Source of the DNA: Lysobacteraceae bacterium NML93-0793
GTDB taxonomy: Bacteria; Pseudomonadota; Gammaproteobacteria; Xanthomonadales; Xanthomonadaceae
Assembly: GCA_002324875.1 (NCBI GenBank)
Contig: NTJG01000003.1
Span: 124,001-188,000, forward strand
Direction: 5' to 3'
Length of the DNA stretch: 64,000 nt
Positions 19,234 through 30,030 of this stretch are shown piece by piece (position 1 is the stretch's first letter; each line of letters begins with the position of its first letter). Made by a program: the position numbers and the translations under genes. Below the pieces are notes generated by a model. The model made no database searches. It saw nothing but the letters and a program-made list of their open reading frames with translations, and was not told the DNA's origin.

Positions 19234-20598
19234 TCAACGCGGCTTCGGCCCCCGCAACAGACTCAACGCGAAGCCACCCACCAGCACCACGCCCAGCAGC
19301 AGCACGCCCCACAGCAGCCACGTCCCCCAGTCACGCGGCGGCGTATCGTCCAGCGCGGCAGCACCCGCCAGCTCCGCACGCGCGCCAAGCGTCGCGACAG
19401 CGGGCTGCCAGCGACCGCCGTGGCGCGCGCGCAGATCCGCCAGCAACGGTGCGACCGCCGCATCGCCCCGCACCGCGCGGCCACTGCCCGCGCGCAGCGA
19501 GAACGGGGGTGCGCCTTCGGCGACGAATACAACATGCTCAGGCACGTAACCGAGCCGCAGCACCGGCGCAGCGCCTGCAGATGGCGCATCCGGCGCCAGC
19601 CGCCACTGCCGCGCGCGCAGCGTCGTATCGAGCGCGAGCGGCGGGGTACGGGCGTCCGCATCGGTGCCGACCCGGTACACCAGCCAGTCACGGGCGATCG
19701 CGCGCCACGGCGCGTCGTCGGCCTCGCGCACCGACAGCGTCCAGCGCGCGGTCGCATTGCCGTCCAGGCCGATGTCGACATGCGTCACCGGCAGCCGCGC
19801 ATCGAGTCTGAAGACGAAGCCACCCTCGGCATCGGCCGGGCCGGCGGCGTCGAGCCCGCGCCATTGAAGTTCGGACGCATCGGCGAGCGCAGGCGCCTCG
19901 CCGGATACCGAGACGAGGGCCGGCATCGTGCCGGCGCCGGCACCCGGCGTGATCCGCAGGTAACGCACACGCACCGGCGTATCGAACACGATGCGCCGTT
20001 CGACCAGCCGGGCCTCGCCGCGACGCAGATCGAGCAGACGACCGCCCGCGGCCAGTGGCTGCCAGTTGCGCAGATCCTCCGAACCTTCGACCCGCACCGA
20101 GCGTTCGAACGCGACGTCGGCGACACCCCAGTCCAGCACCAGCGCCTCCAGCGGCAGCGCCGACGCACCGGCATCCACCAGCAGCGCGGCCGGCGGCGCA
20201 TCGCCCGGCGCGGACTGCCACTGGATGCGACGCAGGCGGCCATCGGGATCGACTTCGCTGATCGCGGCGATGTCGCTGCCTGCACCTGCCGCCGTCGCCG
20301 GCAGTGGAAACCAGGCCAACGCCTGTGTCGTGCGCCGTGCCGCGGGTGCGGGCGCCGACTGCAGCAGCGCCGGCACCTGTCGGCCATCGCCATTGACCAC
20401 CACCAGATCGCGCAGCGCCGGCGACACGGTGGTCGCATAGACCGCGTCGTCGAGTTCGACCTGATAGGCGCCGGCATCGGGCGACGGCAAGGCCAGCGGC
20501 CACTGCGCGACGAAGGCGCGGTCGACGTCGACCGCGATCGCCGCGCTGCAGAGAACGCCGCCGGTGAGGACGGCCAGGCACTTCAGCGTCCGGTTCAT
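19234..20598 (-). CDS. DUF3999 family exported membrane protein
   Basis: 454 residues: N-terminal signal peptide (MNRTLKCLAVLTGGVLCSAAIAVDV), a long beta-rich periplasmic region with discoidin-like segments (EGSEDLRNWQPLAAGG, VRVRYLRITPG), and a single C-terminal membrane helix (TWLLWGVLLLGVVLVGGFALSLL). This architecture matches the DUF3999 family, which is regularly found next to DUF2339. Its start overlaps the stop of the DUF2339 gene (ATGA), so the two are translated together and probably form a complex. No biochemical role is established from sequence. Confidence 0.88.
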   Translation of the reverse strand: MNRTLKCLAVLTGGVLCSAAIAVDVDRAFVAQWPLALPSPDAGAYQVELDDAVYATTVSPALRDLVVVNGDGRQVPALLQSAPAPAARRTTQALAWFPLPATAAGAGSDIAAISEVDPDGRLRRIQWQSAPGDAPPAALLVDAGASALPLEALVLDWGVADVAFERSVRVEGSEDLRNWQPLAAGGRLLDLRRGEARLVERRIVFDTPVRVRYLRITPGAGAGTMPALVSVSGEAPALADASELQWRGLDAAGPADAEGGFVFRLDARLPVTHVDIGLDGNATARWTLSVREADDAPWRAIARDWLVYRVGTDADARTPPLALDTTLRARQWRLAPDAPSAGAAPVLRLGYVPEHVVFVAEGAPPFSLRAGSGRAVRGDAAVAPLLADLRARHGGRWQPAVATLGARAELAGAAALDDTPPRDWGTWLLWGVLLLGVVLVGGFALSLLRGPKPR

Positions 20599-23303
20599 AC
20601 GCGGGCCTCCTGCTCGGGTTCGAGGGTCGGGGTGCGCGGCGGCGCCGGCGCGAAGAAGCCGACGACGGTGCACAGCAGGCCGTAGGCGATGAACGAGCCG
20701 ATGCCCCACAGATTGCCGAGATGGCTGCGGTCCACCAGCACCAGCTTGGCCAGCACGATCGCCATCAGCACCGCACCGGCCAGCCACAGCATCCTCTGGC
20801 CGCGACGCGAGCCGATGACCCAGCCCAGCACGCCGAGCACGCTCCAGACGACGGTGAGACTGGTCTGCGCCAGGCTGCTGCCCGCGAGCGCGCCGCTCCA
20901 CGGCACGCCGCCCCAGTGATGCGCGCCGCGCAGTGTGATCACGGTGACCAGCAGGAACGCACCGGCCGAGAGCAGCGGCACACGGGTGCGCGCATCGAGC
21001 GGCACATCGCCGCGCCAGAGCCAGGACGCGATCAGCAGCAACACCGCGACCTGCGCGAGATCCAGCGGATTGACCAGCGCGATCCACGGCAGCGGCGCGG
21101 CATCGCCTGCGTTGCCGAGCGCCAGCAGCCACCAGATGACCAGCAGCGCGCAACATACGGTGCGGAATGCCGCGCGCATCGGGTCGAAGGTCACGCCCAG
21201 CGGATGCGTGAGCCAAGACCAGCGCAGCAACGCCACCGCAGTGATCGCCAGCCAGGGCGCCACCGCGGCGACCAGCGACCAGCCGTGACCGCCGTCCATC
21301 CTGTCGGACAGTTGCACCAGCAGCAGCGACGCCGCGAACGGCCACAGCAGCCACCACACGAATTGCGCGGCCCGGGCGAATCCGCTGTCGCCGACGCGCA
21401 GGCACAACAGGCTGCGCACGCCGAGGGCGGCGAAGACCAGCCATGCCCACAGCCCGTTGCCCGCGAAGGGCTGCTGATGCGCCTCGGCCTGCAGGAAGGC
21501 CAACGGCAGCGCGGCGGCCAACGCGACACAGGCCGTGCCGGCCAGCACGGGATCGAACACGCGCCGGCTGCGCTCGGCGGCCAGCCACCCCGTGACCGCC
21601 GCCAGGACCAGCAGCGCATCGGGGAAATCGCGTGCCGGCAACACGCGCTGCAGCTCCAGCGTCCAGGCGCCGAGCCACCAGACCATCGCCCAGAGATAGG
21701 CCAGCCGCGCGGGCACCACCGCGTCCGCACGCGAGTACGCCCACGCGATCGCGAGCCCGGCGACCACGAACAGCATCGCGCCGACGAACAGGCCATGCGC
21801 GAACGGCGTGTCACCGACGGTCGTATTGCCGGCAGCGAACGCGTAGGCGACCACCGCCGCGCCCTGCAGCGCGATGCCGGACCACCGCGGCAGACGCCGC
21901 TGCTGGCGCAAACCCAGCCAGACCAGCGCCGCCCCTTCCAGCGCGAACACGCTCGCGGTGGCCTGCGCCGACAGCGCCAGCGGCACGGCCAGCGTCGCGA
22001 AGCCCGCGGCCAGCAAGGCGTAGGCCTGCTGCAGCACCTCGAGCCGGCCGCCACGACGCAGCCACCACGACAATCCGGCGTACACCGCCGCCAGCCCAAG
22101 CGCGCAGAGCGCAAGCAGTGTCGTGTCGTCGCGCATCAGGCCCGCCTGCAGCGAGAACGCGATCAGCGGCGTGCCGAACACCAGGCAGCCGTCGATCAGA
22201 TCCCGACGCCCCATCGGCCGGCGCCGCGCATGCAGCAACGGCACCGCCAGATAGAGCGCGAAGAACAAGACGAGGAACGCCTGCGCGGAGGCGTAGTCGG
22301 TGGCCTCGTAATCGAGCACGCCCCACAGCGTGCCGATGCCGAAGGTGAAAACGAAACCCAGAAGATTGAGCAGGCGCCAGGCACGAAACCAGGCGATGGT
22401 CACGATCGCCGCGTTGAGCACCGCGTAGTAACCGAACAGCGCAACGTGGTTGCCGCCGCCGGTCGAAAGCCAGATCGGCGCGAGAAAGCCGGCCAGTACG
22501 GCGAACACCGCCAGCGCCATCGCCCCCTGCAACACCGCCAGCGCACCGGCGCCGAACACCAGCGCCACGCTCGCGGCGAACGCGGATTCCATCGGCACCA
22601 GCCCGAACATCCGCGACGCAGCGAACACCACCAGCAGCAGGATGCCGATCATCCCGCCCTGCAGGCTGAGTGCGAACGTGCGATGGCTGTCCCGGCGCAT
22701 CCAGCCGAACACCAGGCCCGCGACCGCCGCCGCCGAGACCGCAGCCAGACGCACCGACACCGGCACCTGCAGCAGGCCCTCGTCGCTGGCGTACTTGAGC
22801 AGCGCGGCGACACCGGCGAACAGCACCAGCATGCCGATCTTCACCGGCACGTTGCCGGACGTGAACCACTGGCGGACCAGACGCAGCCCGCGCTCGAACG
22901 CACCCGGCCCCGCAGGCGCTGCAGCCAGGACCTCGGGACGCGGCGATGGCACGGGGCGCGGGGGATCCGCGTCGCGCCAGGTCTCGCGCGGCGGCGCAGG
23001 TGGCAATGGCGGCGGCGCGGCAGGCGGCATGGCCGATGCGGGCGCGACAGCCGGTGAACGCCCGTCGGAGGATGGCGGCGCAGGCGAATGCGTCTCGACG
23101 GGCGCAGACGCCGCGCGCGCGGCCACGGGCGGCATCGGCATCGCCGGCATGTCCCGGGCTGCGATCTCGGCGCGCAGCCGTTCGCCGAGATCCTCGAGAT
23201 CGGCCACCCGTCGGCGCAGCCCGGCCAGCATCACCAGCCCGACGACCAACAGGACAGGCACCGCCAACAGCGCCAGTCCGAGCAGAACGAGCAGTGCTTC
23301 CAT
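20595..23303 (-). CDS. DUF2339 polytopic membrane protein
   Basis: Very hydrophobic protein of 902 residues. An N-terminal membrane helix (LLVLLGLALLAVPVLLVVGLVMLAG) is followed by a coiled-coil segment (LRRRVADLEDLGERLRAEI) and a Pro/Ala-rich linker (about residues 55-125). More than twenty membrane segments run from about residue 155 to the end. The ATG at 23303 starts exactly at the first helix. The family occurs across Proteobacteria with an unproven role, possibly in the cell envelope. It is coupled to DUF3999 by an ATGA overlap. Confidence 0.88.
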   Translation of the reverse strand: MEALLVLLGLALLAVPVLLVVGLVMLAGLRRRVADLEDLGERLRAEIAARDMPAMPMPPVAARAASAPVETHSPAPPSSDGRSPAVAPASAMPPAAPPPLPPAPPRETWRDADPPRPVPSPRPEVLAAAPAGPGAFERGLRLVRQWFTSGNVPVKIGMLVLFAGVAALLKYASDEGLLQVPVSVRLAAVSAAAVAGLVFGWMRRDSHRTFALSLQGGMIGILLLVVFAASRMFGLVPMESAFAASVALVFGAGALAVLQGAMALAVFAVLAGFLAPIWLSTGGGNHVALFGYYAVLNAAIVTIAWFRAWRLLNLLGFVFTFGIGTLWGVLDYEATDYASAQAFLVLFFALYLAVPLLHARRRPMGRRDLIDGCLVFGTPLIAFSLQAGLMRDDTTLLALCALGLAAVYAGLSWWLRRGGRLEVLQQAYALLAAGFATLAVPLALSAQATASVFALEGAALVWLGLRQQRRLPRWSGIALQGAAVVAYAFAAGNTTVGDTPFAHGLFVGAMLFVVAGLAIAWAYSRADAVVPARLAYLWAMVWWLGAWTLELQRVLPARDFPDALLVLAAVTGWLAAERSRRVFDPVLAGTACVALAAALPLAFLQAEAHQQPFAGNGLWAWLVFAALGVRSLLCLRVGDSGFARAAQFVWWLLWPFAASLLLVQLSDRMDGGHGWSLVAAVAPWLAITAVALLRWSWLTHPLGVTFDPMRAAFRTVCCALLVIWWLLALGNAGDAAPLPWIALVNPLDLAQVAVLLLIASWLWRGDVPLDARTRVPLLSAGAFLLVTVITLRGAHHWGGVPWSGALAGSSLAQTSLTVVWSVLGVLGWVIGSRRGQRMLWLAGAVLMAIVLAKLVLVDRSHLGNLWGIGSFIAYGLLCTVVGFFAPAPPRTPTLEPEQEARV

Positions 23304-23738
23304 GGATTGCGATCTGTCCGCGCCACCCCGACGCGCTGCCGGCCACCTTACGCAGCGCCGCCGCGAAAACAAGAAGCTCCGCACACGCGCGGCATCCGGG
23401 TACTGCGGAACGCGACCGCCGGGTCACTTTGACGCCACCCGGCGCCTCACGCCGGGCACCCGCCGGGGTAACCTCGCACGCTGCCGTGCCAGTCGACCCG
23501 TTTGCCGTGGGCCACTCAAGGGCGCTTGGGGGTGGGCCGTCGCCGCCCGTATGGACGCGTACCGGGTCTGCCCCTGCGTGGACACGAGCCGCATTCGCCA
23601 CCGCCTGCTTCCACAGCATCACATCGCGCCGCCATGCGTCTCGTGTCACATCGATGTCTCGCGGCGTTCCCGGACGCCACCACCGCGCTGTTCTTCCTCC
23701 TGGTCTGACTGTCGCCGTTGACGGCGGGCAGAGCGGGT
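23304..23738. other. Intergenic region without a recognisable gene
   Basis: About 435 bases between the divergent DUF2339 and small membrane-protein genes. I see no convincing coding sequence or RNA gene. An ACCCGGCG..CGCCGGGT-like dyad near 23437-23468 is the only notable structure. Promoters for both flanking genes must lie here. Confidence 0.5.
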
Positions 23739-24266
23739 GTGTTTTCCGCCATCGTGCTCATCGGCCTGGAACTTCCCGCCCTGCTGGTGCTCTCGTGCCT
23801 TTTCCTGCTGCGGGCGCACAGCGCCTGGCGGGACAGACTCAAGCTGGCCGGGCTGTTGTGCGCCGCGCTCTTCGGCGTGTGCCAACTGGCGATCAAGGCG
23901 TTCCAGGCGCTGCCGAGCGCCCTGCTGCTGGTGTCGATCGTCGCGATGTTGATCGGCAAGGGCCTGATCTATACGACGACACGCCGGGACAGCACCTGGA
24001 CGATCGAAGGCCTCACGCTTGCCATCCATCTGGGCGTGCTGCTGTTGGTGGTGCAGATCGCCGACCACTTCTCCGCGACCCTTCCACGCGGCGGCTTCAC
24101 TGACGACGTGATGCGCCAGCTTGCGCTCCCGCAGGAGCTCTTCGGCCGCGTCCAGCCCGACAGCGCGTGGGCACAACCCTGGTGGATCGTCCTGGCGGGC
24201 GCCGCGTACTTTTCGCTCTGCGCGCTCAGCCGGTACGCGATGGCACCGGAGACGCCGACCCGTTGA
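23739..24266 (+). CDS. Hypothetical integral membrane protein
   Basis: About 175 residues, with four predicted membrane segments: SAIVLIGLELPALLVLSCLFLL, LAGLLCAALFGVCQLAIKAF with ALLLVSIVAMLIGKGLIY, EGLTLAIHLGVLLLVVQIA, and WWIVLAGAAYFSLCALSRY near the C terminus. No known family is recognised. There is no ATG near the open-frame start: a GTG at 23739 or a TTG at 23718 could serve, and neither has a strong ribosome site. An in-frame stop at 23706 bounds the choice. Confidence 0.55.
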   Translation: MFSAIVLIGLELPALLVLSCLFLLRAHSAWRDRLKLAGLLCAALFGVCQLAIKAFQALPSALLLVSIVAMLIGKGLIYTTTRRDSTWTIEGLTLAIHLGVLLLVVQIADHFSATLPRGGFTDDVMRQLALPQELFGRVQPDSAWAQPWWIVLAGAAYFSLCALSRYAMAPETPTR

Positions 24267-24316
24267 AGCGGCCTGCGATCGCCCCGGCGTCCCTGCCCGG
24301 CCAGCGCCGGAAACAC

Positions 24317-24340
24317 GAAGCCCCGCATCTGCGGGGCTTC
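24317..24340. terminator. Hairpin terminator between gap and the small membrane-protein gene
   Basis: Perfect 10-bp stem GAAGCCCCGC / GCGGGGCTTC with an ATCT loop, lying between two convergent stops. No long T-run follows on either strand, but position and stability suit termination of gap. Confidence 0.6.
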
Positions 24341-24368
24341 GGAGATACCGTCAGGCGCGATCGGCGGA

Positions 24369-25469
<1,101 letters not shown>

Positions 25470-25593
25470 CTAACAGCCGCACCCGACCCGGGCGGCCTGC
25501 CACCCGGGCGCGACGCGCGCAATGATCCCGCTCAAGGCGCGGGCCAGTGCCGGCCGCAAGACTGCAGGCCTCCCACGACACCCGGACAGAACG

Positions 25594-26211
25594 ATGCGCG
25601 CCTACGCCCTTTCCCTGATTGCCTGCGCCTGCCTGGCGCCCGCCCTGCCGGCCACCGCCCAGTCCGCCGGCGCCTGGACCATCGCCCTCGGCGCGCATCA
25701 CGTCGATCCGAAATCGGACAACGGGCGCCTCGCCGGTGGCACATTGCCGCTGTCGATCGGCGGCAGCACCCGCCCCACCATCGCTGTCGAATACTTCGTG
25801 CGCGACCGCGTCGGGATCGAGCTCCTGGCCGCCGCCCCGTTCCGCCATGATCTCGACATCGCCAGCCTCGGCCGCATCGGCAGTACGAAGCACCTGCCGC
25901 CGACGTTGAGCTTGCAGTATCACTTCGCACCGCACGCACGCGTGGCGCCCTTTGTCGGCGCAGGACTCAACTACACGACGTTCTTTGAAGAAGACACCCG
26001 CGGCGCGCTGGCGGGTTCGAAACTCGCGCTCGGCGATTCGTGGGGGCTGGCGCTGCATGCAGGCATGGACATCCGCGCCGGTCGCGGCAAGATCCGCCTG
26101 GATGCGCGGTGGATGGATATCGAGGGCGATGTCCGGCTGGATGGCGTGACGCTCGGGGCCGCACGGATTGATCCTCTGGTGTACGGCGCGGCATACGTGC
26201 GTACCTTTTAG
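25594..26211 (+). CDS. OmpW family outer-membrane beta-barrel protein
   Basis: Small outer-membrane porin-like protein of 205 residues with a signal peptide (MRAYALSLIACACLAPALPATAQ). Amphipathic strands match OmpW: WTIALGAHHVDPKSDNGRLA, PTIAVEYFVRDRVGIELLAAAPF with HDLDI, STKHLPPTLSLQYHF, ARVAPFVGAGLNYTTFFEE and a C-terminal strand ending in aromatic Phe (YVRTF). OmpW proteins form a narrow hydrophobic channel; the ligand here is unknown. The stop marks the last gene before the lower-GC island. Confidence 0.93.
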   Translation: MRAYALSLIACACLAPALPATAQSAGAWTIALGAHHVDPKSDNGRLAGGTLPLSIGGSTRPTIAVEYFVRDRVGIELLAAAPFRHDLDIASLGRIGSTKHLPPTLSLQYHFAPHARVAPFVGAGLNYTTFFEEDTRGALAGSKLALGDSWGLALHAGMDIRAGRGKIRLDARWMDIEGDVRLDGVTLGAARIDPLVYGAAYVRTF

Positions 26212-26421
26212 GGACGGACGGATCGGGAGGCCGGACAAGGGAAGATCGGAAGCACGCTCCCATTTAGACGGCTTTGACGGCCCGATCTCCCGTGCGCAGC
26301 TCAACTCCAGCACGGCGAGACGTGACGCGTCGTGACGGGTACCGGACGCGGAGTTCCTTGCACCTGTGCGTACAGGAACATCGCTCTGGCGCATGAAGAG
26401 GGCCTTGGCGCGCTCGTCGAC

Positions 26422-26790
26422 TCAGTGCTTGTGCGGCACCGTGGTGCCGTCGCCCGGGCCGTCCCAAGGGCCCGATTCCTCCGCTTGCGGGCAGATCCTT
26501 AGATAAACGAAGTACGCCTGGATTTCCGTGGTACTCCAGCCCTTCAGATATGAAAGCGGGTAGGGACACACCTGCATCGGAAACGGACAGTATCCCGGGG
26601 TAATCGCGGGGGGCGTAGTCGCATAGTTGGGAATCGGGAACCATGCCTTCGGCGTCTGGTCGAGACCGTAGCGACAGAATACGAACGGATCGCCATCCCT
26701 CCACATGAGCCCCTGTTCCCCGCGCTGTGCCCAGGCGGGCGACACCGAGAGAAGCACGTAAACAAGCGCGAGAAATGCCATCCGAACCAT
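26422..26790 (-). CDS. Small secreted protein, candidate immunity protein
   Basis: 122 residues with a signal peptide (MVRMAFLALVYVLLSVSPAWA, cleaved before QRGEQG). The mature part is rich in Pro, Tyr and Trp and has four cysteines (VFCRYG, GYCPFP, QVCPYP, RICPQA), suggesting two periplasmic disulfides. No family is recognised. It lies directly downstream of the peptidoglycan-hydrolase effector on the same strand, the position occupied by immunity proteins in X-T4SS loci, so a role in blocking that enzyme is plausible but inferred. A GGGGG-rich ribosome site precedes the ATG. Confidence 0.7.
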   Translation of the reverse strand: MVRMAFLALVYVLLSVSPAWAQRGEQGLMWRDGDPFVFCRYGLDQTPKAWFPIPNYATTPPAITPGYCPFPMQVCPYPLSYLKGWSTTEIQAYFVYLRICPQAEESGPWDGPGDGTTVPHKH

Positions 26791-26923
26791 GGAATACCCC
26801 CTTCGATAGATATCTGCAGTCGGCGCGACTTGACCAATCAGGATCGCGAGCCGTCACCACGGCGCACGGCACCGCAGTGGTGCCGGTCGACCACTCGATG
26901 CAGCGCAAGCAAAAGCTGCCCGG

Positions 26924-28999
26924 TCAGCGCTGAAGATCAGAGTTCGCTTTCGTGGCGTCGGGTTCGAGCTCCTTGCCCCACGTTGCCTTCCATTGCTCGC
27001 CCGGCTCACTGGAGGACGCACTTTCGATGACGCGTCGGATCCCTTCCACATCGCCCCCCTTGGCCGCCGACAGCATGCGGTCGACAAACGAGGACCGGGA
27101 CTCAGAGGATTTCGATGCGGACGACTGCTCCGCACCCGAGACGGGACGCCCTGGGGTCAGCTCGTCAAGCTTGGCGAACGTCTGCGGACCCGCGATGCCA
27201 TCAGGTCTGAGTCCCTGCTGACGCTGAAAATTCAGCACCGCCTCACGTGTCGATTCGCCGAAGATCTCATCCACTCGCAACGGGCTGCCGGCAGCCCCCT
27301 GCACACCGAGTACGTTCAGACGGTCCTGCAGTCCGCCGACGCCCCGCCCGCTGTCCCCCAGCGACAGATGGGTGCTTCCGTGCTGTGACCGTATTGCAAC
27401 GGACATCGCCCGCTGCGATTGCCCGCCGAAAACGCCATCGACGTCGATGCCACGCTCCGCCTGAAACGCGCGCAACGCGTGGTCGGTCTGCGGCCCGAAT
27501 ACACCGCTGCGAGTCTCGAGGGTCGCCCCGTCGGCGCCGCGGTATCCCAGCCCGTTGAGCCGCTCCTGCAGAGCGACGACGTCCGCACCGGACGAGCCCA
27601 TGCGCAGAGATTCGGTGCCCCGGCGAGGCGGCTCCAATCTGTTGTCGCCCGCGTGACGCTCGCCAGAACCGAAGACGGAAAGCGGATCAATGCGCTGGCC
27701 GGCACGCAGCAGTTCGAAGTGAAGATGCGTATCGCCCTGCGCGGGCGTATTCCCGGTGCGACCCATCGTACCAACTTGCTGCCCCGCCTCGACGCGCTGC
27801 CCATCACGCACCATGAACTGGTCCAGATGGAAGTACTTGGTCATCGACCCGTCATCGTGCTGGATGCGTACGGTATTGCCGGCAGCTCCGTTGTTCGGCG
27901 CGACGCTGACACGACCACCAGCAAACGCCACGATCGGGTCGCCTACGTTGCCTTCGATATCGATGCCCCCGTGGGGCGTCCCGCTACTGCGCGGTGTGCC
28001 GAACTCGCCCCGTCCCTCACGCGGCTTGTCAGCCTCGTTGATCTGCATGTTGCCGGGCGCAGGCCACACCGGCCCGCTCCGCGCGCGCTCCTGCGCCGCA
28101 GGCGCTGCGGTTCGCTCGGCCTCAGGGCGCGCAAACTGCGCAGCGATCGCTTCACGCGTTGCCTGGTCCGCCTTACCGGTCTGCTCCAGGGAATTCGCAA
28201 GCTGGAAGCTCTGCACCGCTTCTAGCGTGCGCTGGCCGTAGATCCCGCTGCTTGTTTCAAGGCGCCCGCCCTGAGCGTCGCGAAAGCCGAGTTCATTGAG
28301 CGACTGCTGCATGGCCCGCACGTCCTCGCCGCGCTCACCGCGCTCGAGCACGCCGTCGGCGAGCGGGTTGGCGCGCACACGCGCGCCCGGGAGCGGCGCC
28401 GTCGCAACGATGCCCCGATCCGGAATCTCAATCGCGGCGTATTTGGCCGTCCAGTACTGTGTGAACGACGTTGCGAGGTCCCGATCACTCAGGCCGGCAA
28501 TCGAAGATCGCGAGTGGCCGGTAATGCGCGAAAACTCAGCCTGATCGAGATTGCCCAGGATGTTGGTGCGCGTGTCCGAGCGCGAGAACTCACCAGTCGC
28601 GATTGCACGCTGAATGGAGGCATATCCGCCGCCGCCCTGCTGGTGGACGAGATACATATCGAGACCATTCGGGCGCTCAGCGCCAGACAAAAACGCGTGC
28701 CCCGTTTCCGCGGACCGATTGGTGATCTGAGTGCGATTGCGCGCGTAGAGCGTGGCGGCGGCGTCGGTATTGGCAGCCGCATCGAACTCACGGCCCGTCA
28801 AACCGAATTCCGCCGCAGTGCTCGGCATGAATTGAAATAGCCCCTTCGCGCCGCTCCTGCGGTTGTGGGCATCGGCGTTGAACTGGCCGCCCGTTTCGAT
28901 ATAAGCGAAGCGCAGGAAGTCATCGCGCGGGATACCCCTCTCGGCAGCCTCGCGTTCGATGATGTCAAGAACAGCTGCTCTGTCGCTTGGACTGGCCAT
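26924..28999 (-). CDS. Putative T4SS effector: transglycosylase + M23 peptidase peptidoglycan hydrolase
   Basis: 691 residues with two peptidoglycan-cutting modules and no signal peptide. Residues about 10-190 form an SLT-like lysozyme domain: catalytic Glu35 in YIETGG, then GLFQFMPSTAAEFGL. A PG_binding_1 domain spans about 218-287. An M23 LytM-type endopeptidase spans about 335-440 with HGGIDIEG (His343, Asp347), His391 and HLHFEL (His427). Two more PG_binding_1 repeats lie at 464-535 and 546-612. The last 55 residues align with the tail of the neighbouring lipase. Cell-wall enzymes lacking a Sec signal beside a T4SS fit an injected antibacterial toxin. The ATG at 28999 is preceded by GAGGAG. 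Confidence 0.85.
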   Translation of the reverse strand: MASPSDRAAVLDIIEREAAERGIPRDDFLRFAYIETGGQFNADAHNRRSGAKGLFQFMPSTAAEFGLTGREFDAAANTDAAATLYARNRTQITNRSAETGHAFLSGAERPNGLDMYLVHQQGGGGYASIQRAIATGEFSRSDTRTNILGNLDQAEFSRITGHSRSSIAGLSDRDLATSFTQYWTAKYAAIEIPDRGIVATAPLPGARVRANPLADGVLERGERGEDVRAMQQSLNELGFRDAQGGRLETSSGIYGQRTLEAVQSFQLANSLEQTGKADQATREAIAAQFARPEAERTAAPAAQERARSGPVWPAPGNMQINEADKPREGRGEFGTPRSSGTPHGGIDIEGNVGDPIVAFAGGRVSVAPNNGAAGNTVRIQHDDGSMTKYFHLDQFMVRDGQRVEAGQQVGTMGRTGNTPAQGDTHLHFELLRAGQRIDPLSVFGSGERHAGDNRLEPPRRGTESLRMGSSGADVVALQERLNGLGYRGADGATLETRSGVFGPQTDHALRAFQAERGIDVDGVFGGQSQRAMSVAIRSQHGSTHLSLGDSGRGVGGLQDRLNVLGVQGAAGSPLRVDEIFGESTREAVLNFQRQQGLRPDGIAGPQTFAKLDELTPGRPVSGAEQSSASKSSESRSSFVDRMLSAAKGGDVEGIRRVIESASSSEPGEQWKATWGKELEPDATKANSDLQR

Positions 29000-29096
29000 C
29001 ACTGGCTCCTCAGATGAAGTGCGGCCGCGGCGGGCCGCAGGACGTCAACCGGACTCAATCCATGAGTCTTATGCAGAGCGGTCAACTCGAAATTGG

Positions 29097-29984
29097 TCAG
29101 CGCGCCTGATAGCGCCCTGTATTCGCGTCGAAATCGAAGATTAGCGCATCGTCGAGACCCAGTGCACGCGTCTGTCCAGGGCCGCTGACCTCTGCCCCCG
29201 TCAAAGCGACCCGGATGCTTGGTAGCGCGCCTGCGGCGGCTTGCTCGAAACTCAGCTCCCCAGTGCTGACGGCGCAGGTCAGCACGCCGTCTTCGCAAGC
29301 AGCTGAATTATCGCTGCCCGCGGCGATAGTGCCGGCGTAGGTCCACATCCGAAACGGCGCCTGCGGCTGGCCTTTGCGGTCAAAGACGAACATCGCGTAG
29401 GAAGGCGTGGCGACGCCATCGCTGAACAGCCTGGTCGGGACACCTAGAAGAAGCCGCCCGTCCGTCAGCGCCTCGGACTTCGCGCGGCGCGATTCATCGA
29501 TCATTTCTGGCTGATCGAGGTGGCCGAACTCGCCGACGAACCCATCTGTGGCGATCTGGGACCACCCCGGCTGGCCCGAGCGCTCAGTATTGACGAGGGT
29601 GACCTGGCCGATTGCGACGTGCCCGGGCTCCATCGTCGTGCTATCGGCGAGCGGGCCTTCGGTGCCCGCCGAGCGAGCGGTAAAGCCCGTGAAATACTGC
29701 TCGCCATCAAGCTCGAACGGATAGCCAAACCAGTAGCTCACAACGTCGCCGCCTTCGACTTGGAAGCTATGGGCGCCGTCGCCATCACGCTGATAGACGA
29801 AGTAAAGCACGCTGTCGGGGGACGGCGGTTTCAAAGCAGTCATGCTGTCGTCCTTCTCATGAACATCCGTAGGCGCGGCCTGCGTGCCCTGCGTCGCTGT
29901 AGCTCCGCTCGCGTCGCCGCCCTGCGCGCAGCCCGAGATAGCAAGCGCGCCACTGATCAACACGTACATGATTGATCGCTTCAA
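29097..29984 (-). CDS. Lipoprotein, candidate immunity protein (X-Tfi-like)
   Basis: 295 residues. Lipobox ISGC follows a short signal (KRSIMYVLISGALAISGC); the mature protein begins CAQGGDASG. No named domain is recognised; the body looks beta-rich and contains CEDGVLTC. I chose the TTG at 29984 because GGAGAGGA lies upstream and it gives the KRS charged N-region; an ATG at 29969 is the alternative. It sits between the lipase and the peptidoglycan hydrolase on the same strand. By analogy with known X-T4SS loci it may protect the producer's periplasm from one of them, more likely the lipase just upstream. Confidence 0.72.
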   Translation of the reverse strand: MKRSIMYVLISGALAISGCAQGGDASGATATQGTQAAPTDVHEKDDSMTALKPPSPDSVLYFVYQRDGDGAHSFQVEGGDVVSYWFGYPFELDGEQYFTGFTARSAGTEGPLADSTTMEPGHVAIGQVTLVNTERSGQPGWSQIATDGFVGEFGHLDQPEMIDESRRAKSEALTDGRLLLGVPTRLFSDGVATPSYAMFVFDRKGQPQAPFRMWTYAGTIAAGSDNSAACEDGVLTCAVSTGELSFEQAAAGALPSIRVALTGAEVSGPGQTRALGLDDALIFDFDANTGRYQAR

Positions 29985-30030
29985 AATCCTCTCCTTAGAC
30001 GCCCCGCCCATCTGACCTAAGGCCGCCCTA

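Noticed and set aside
18965..19321. Minus-strand ORF that starts upstream of the third pgk copy and ends in GEPV.
   Set aside because: It is the decoy copy of the pgk start plus upstream shadow frame; not counted as a separate gene.
26264..26908. 214-codon minus-strand ORF overlapping the small secreted protein.
   Set aside because: It is out of frame with the signal-peptide protein, lacks a signal or domain, and overlaps that better-supported gene.
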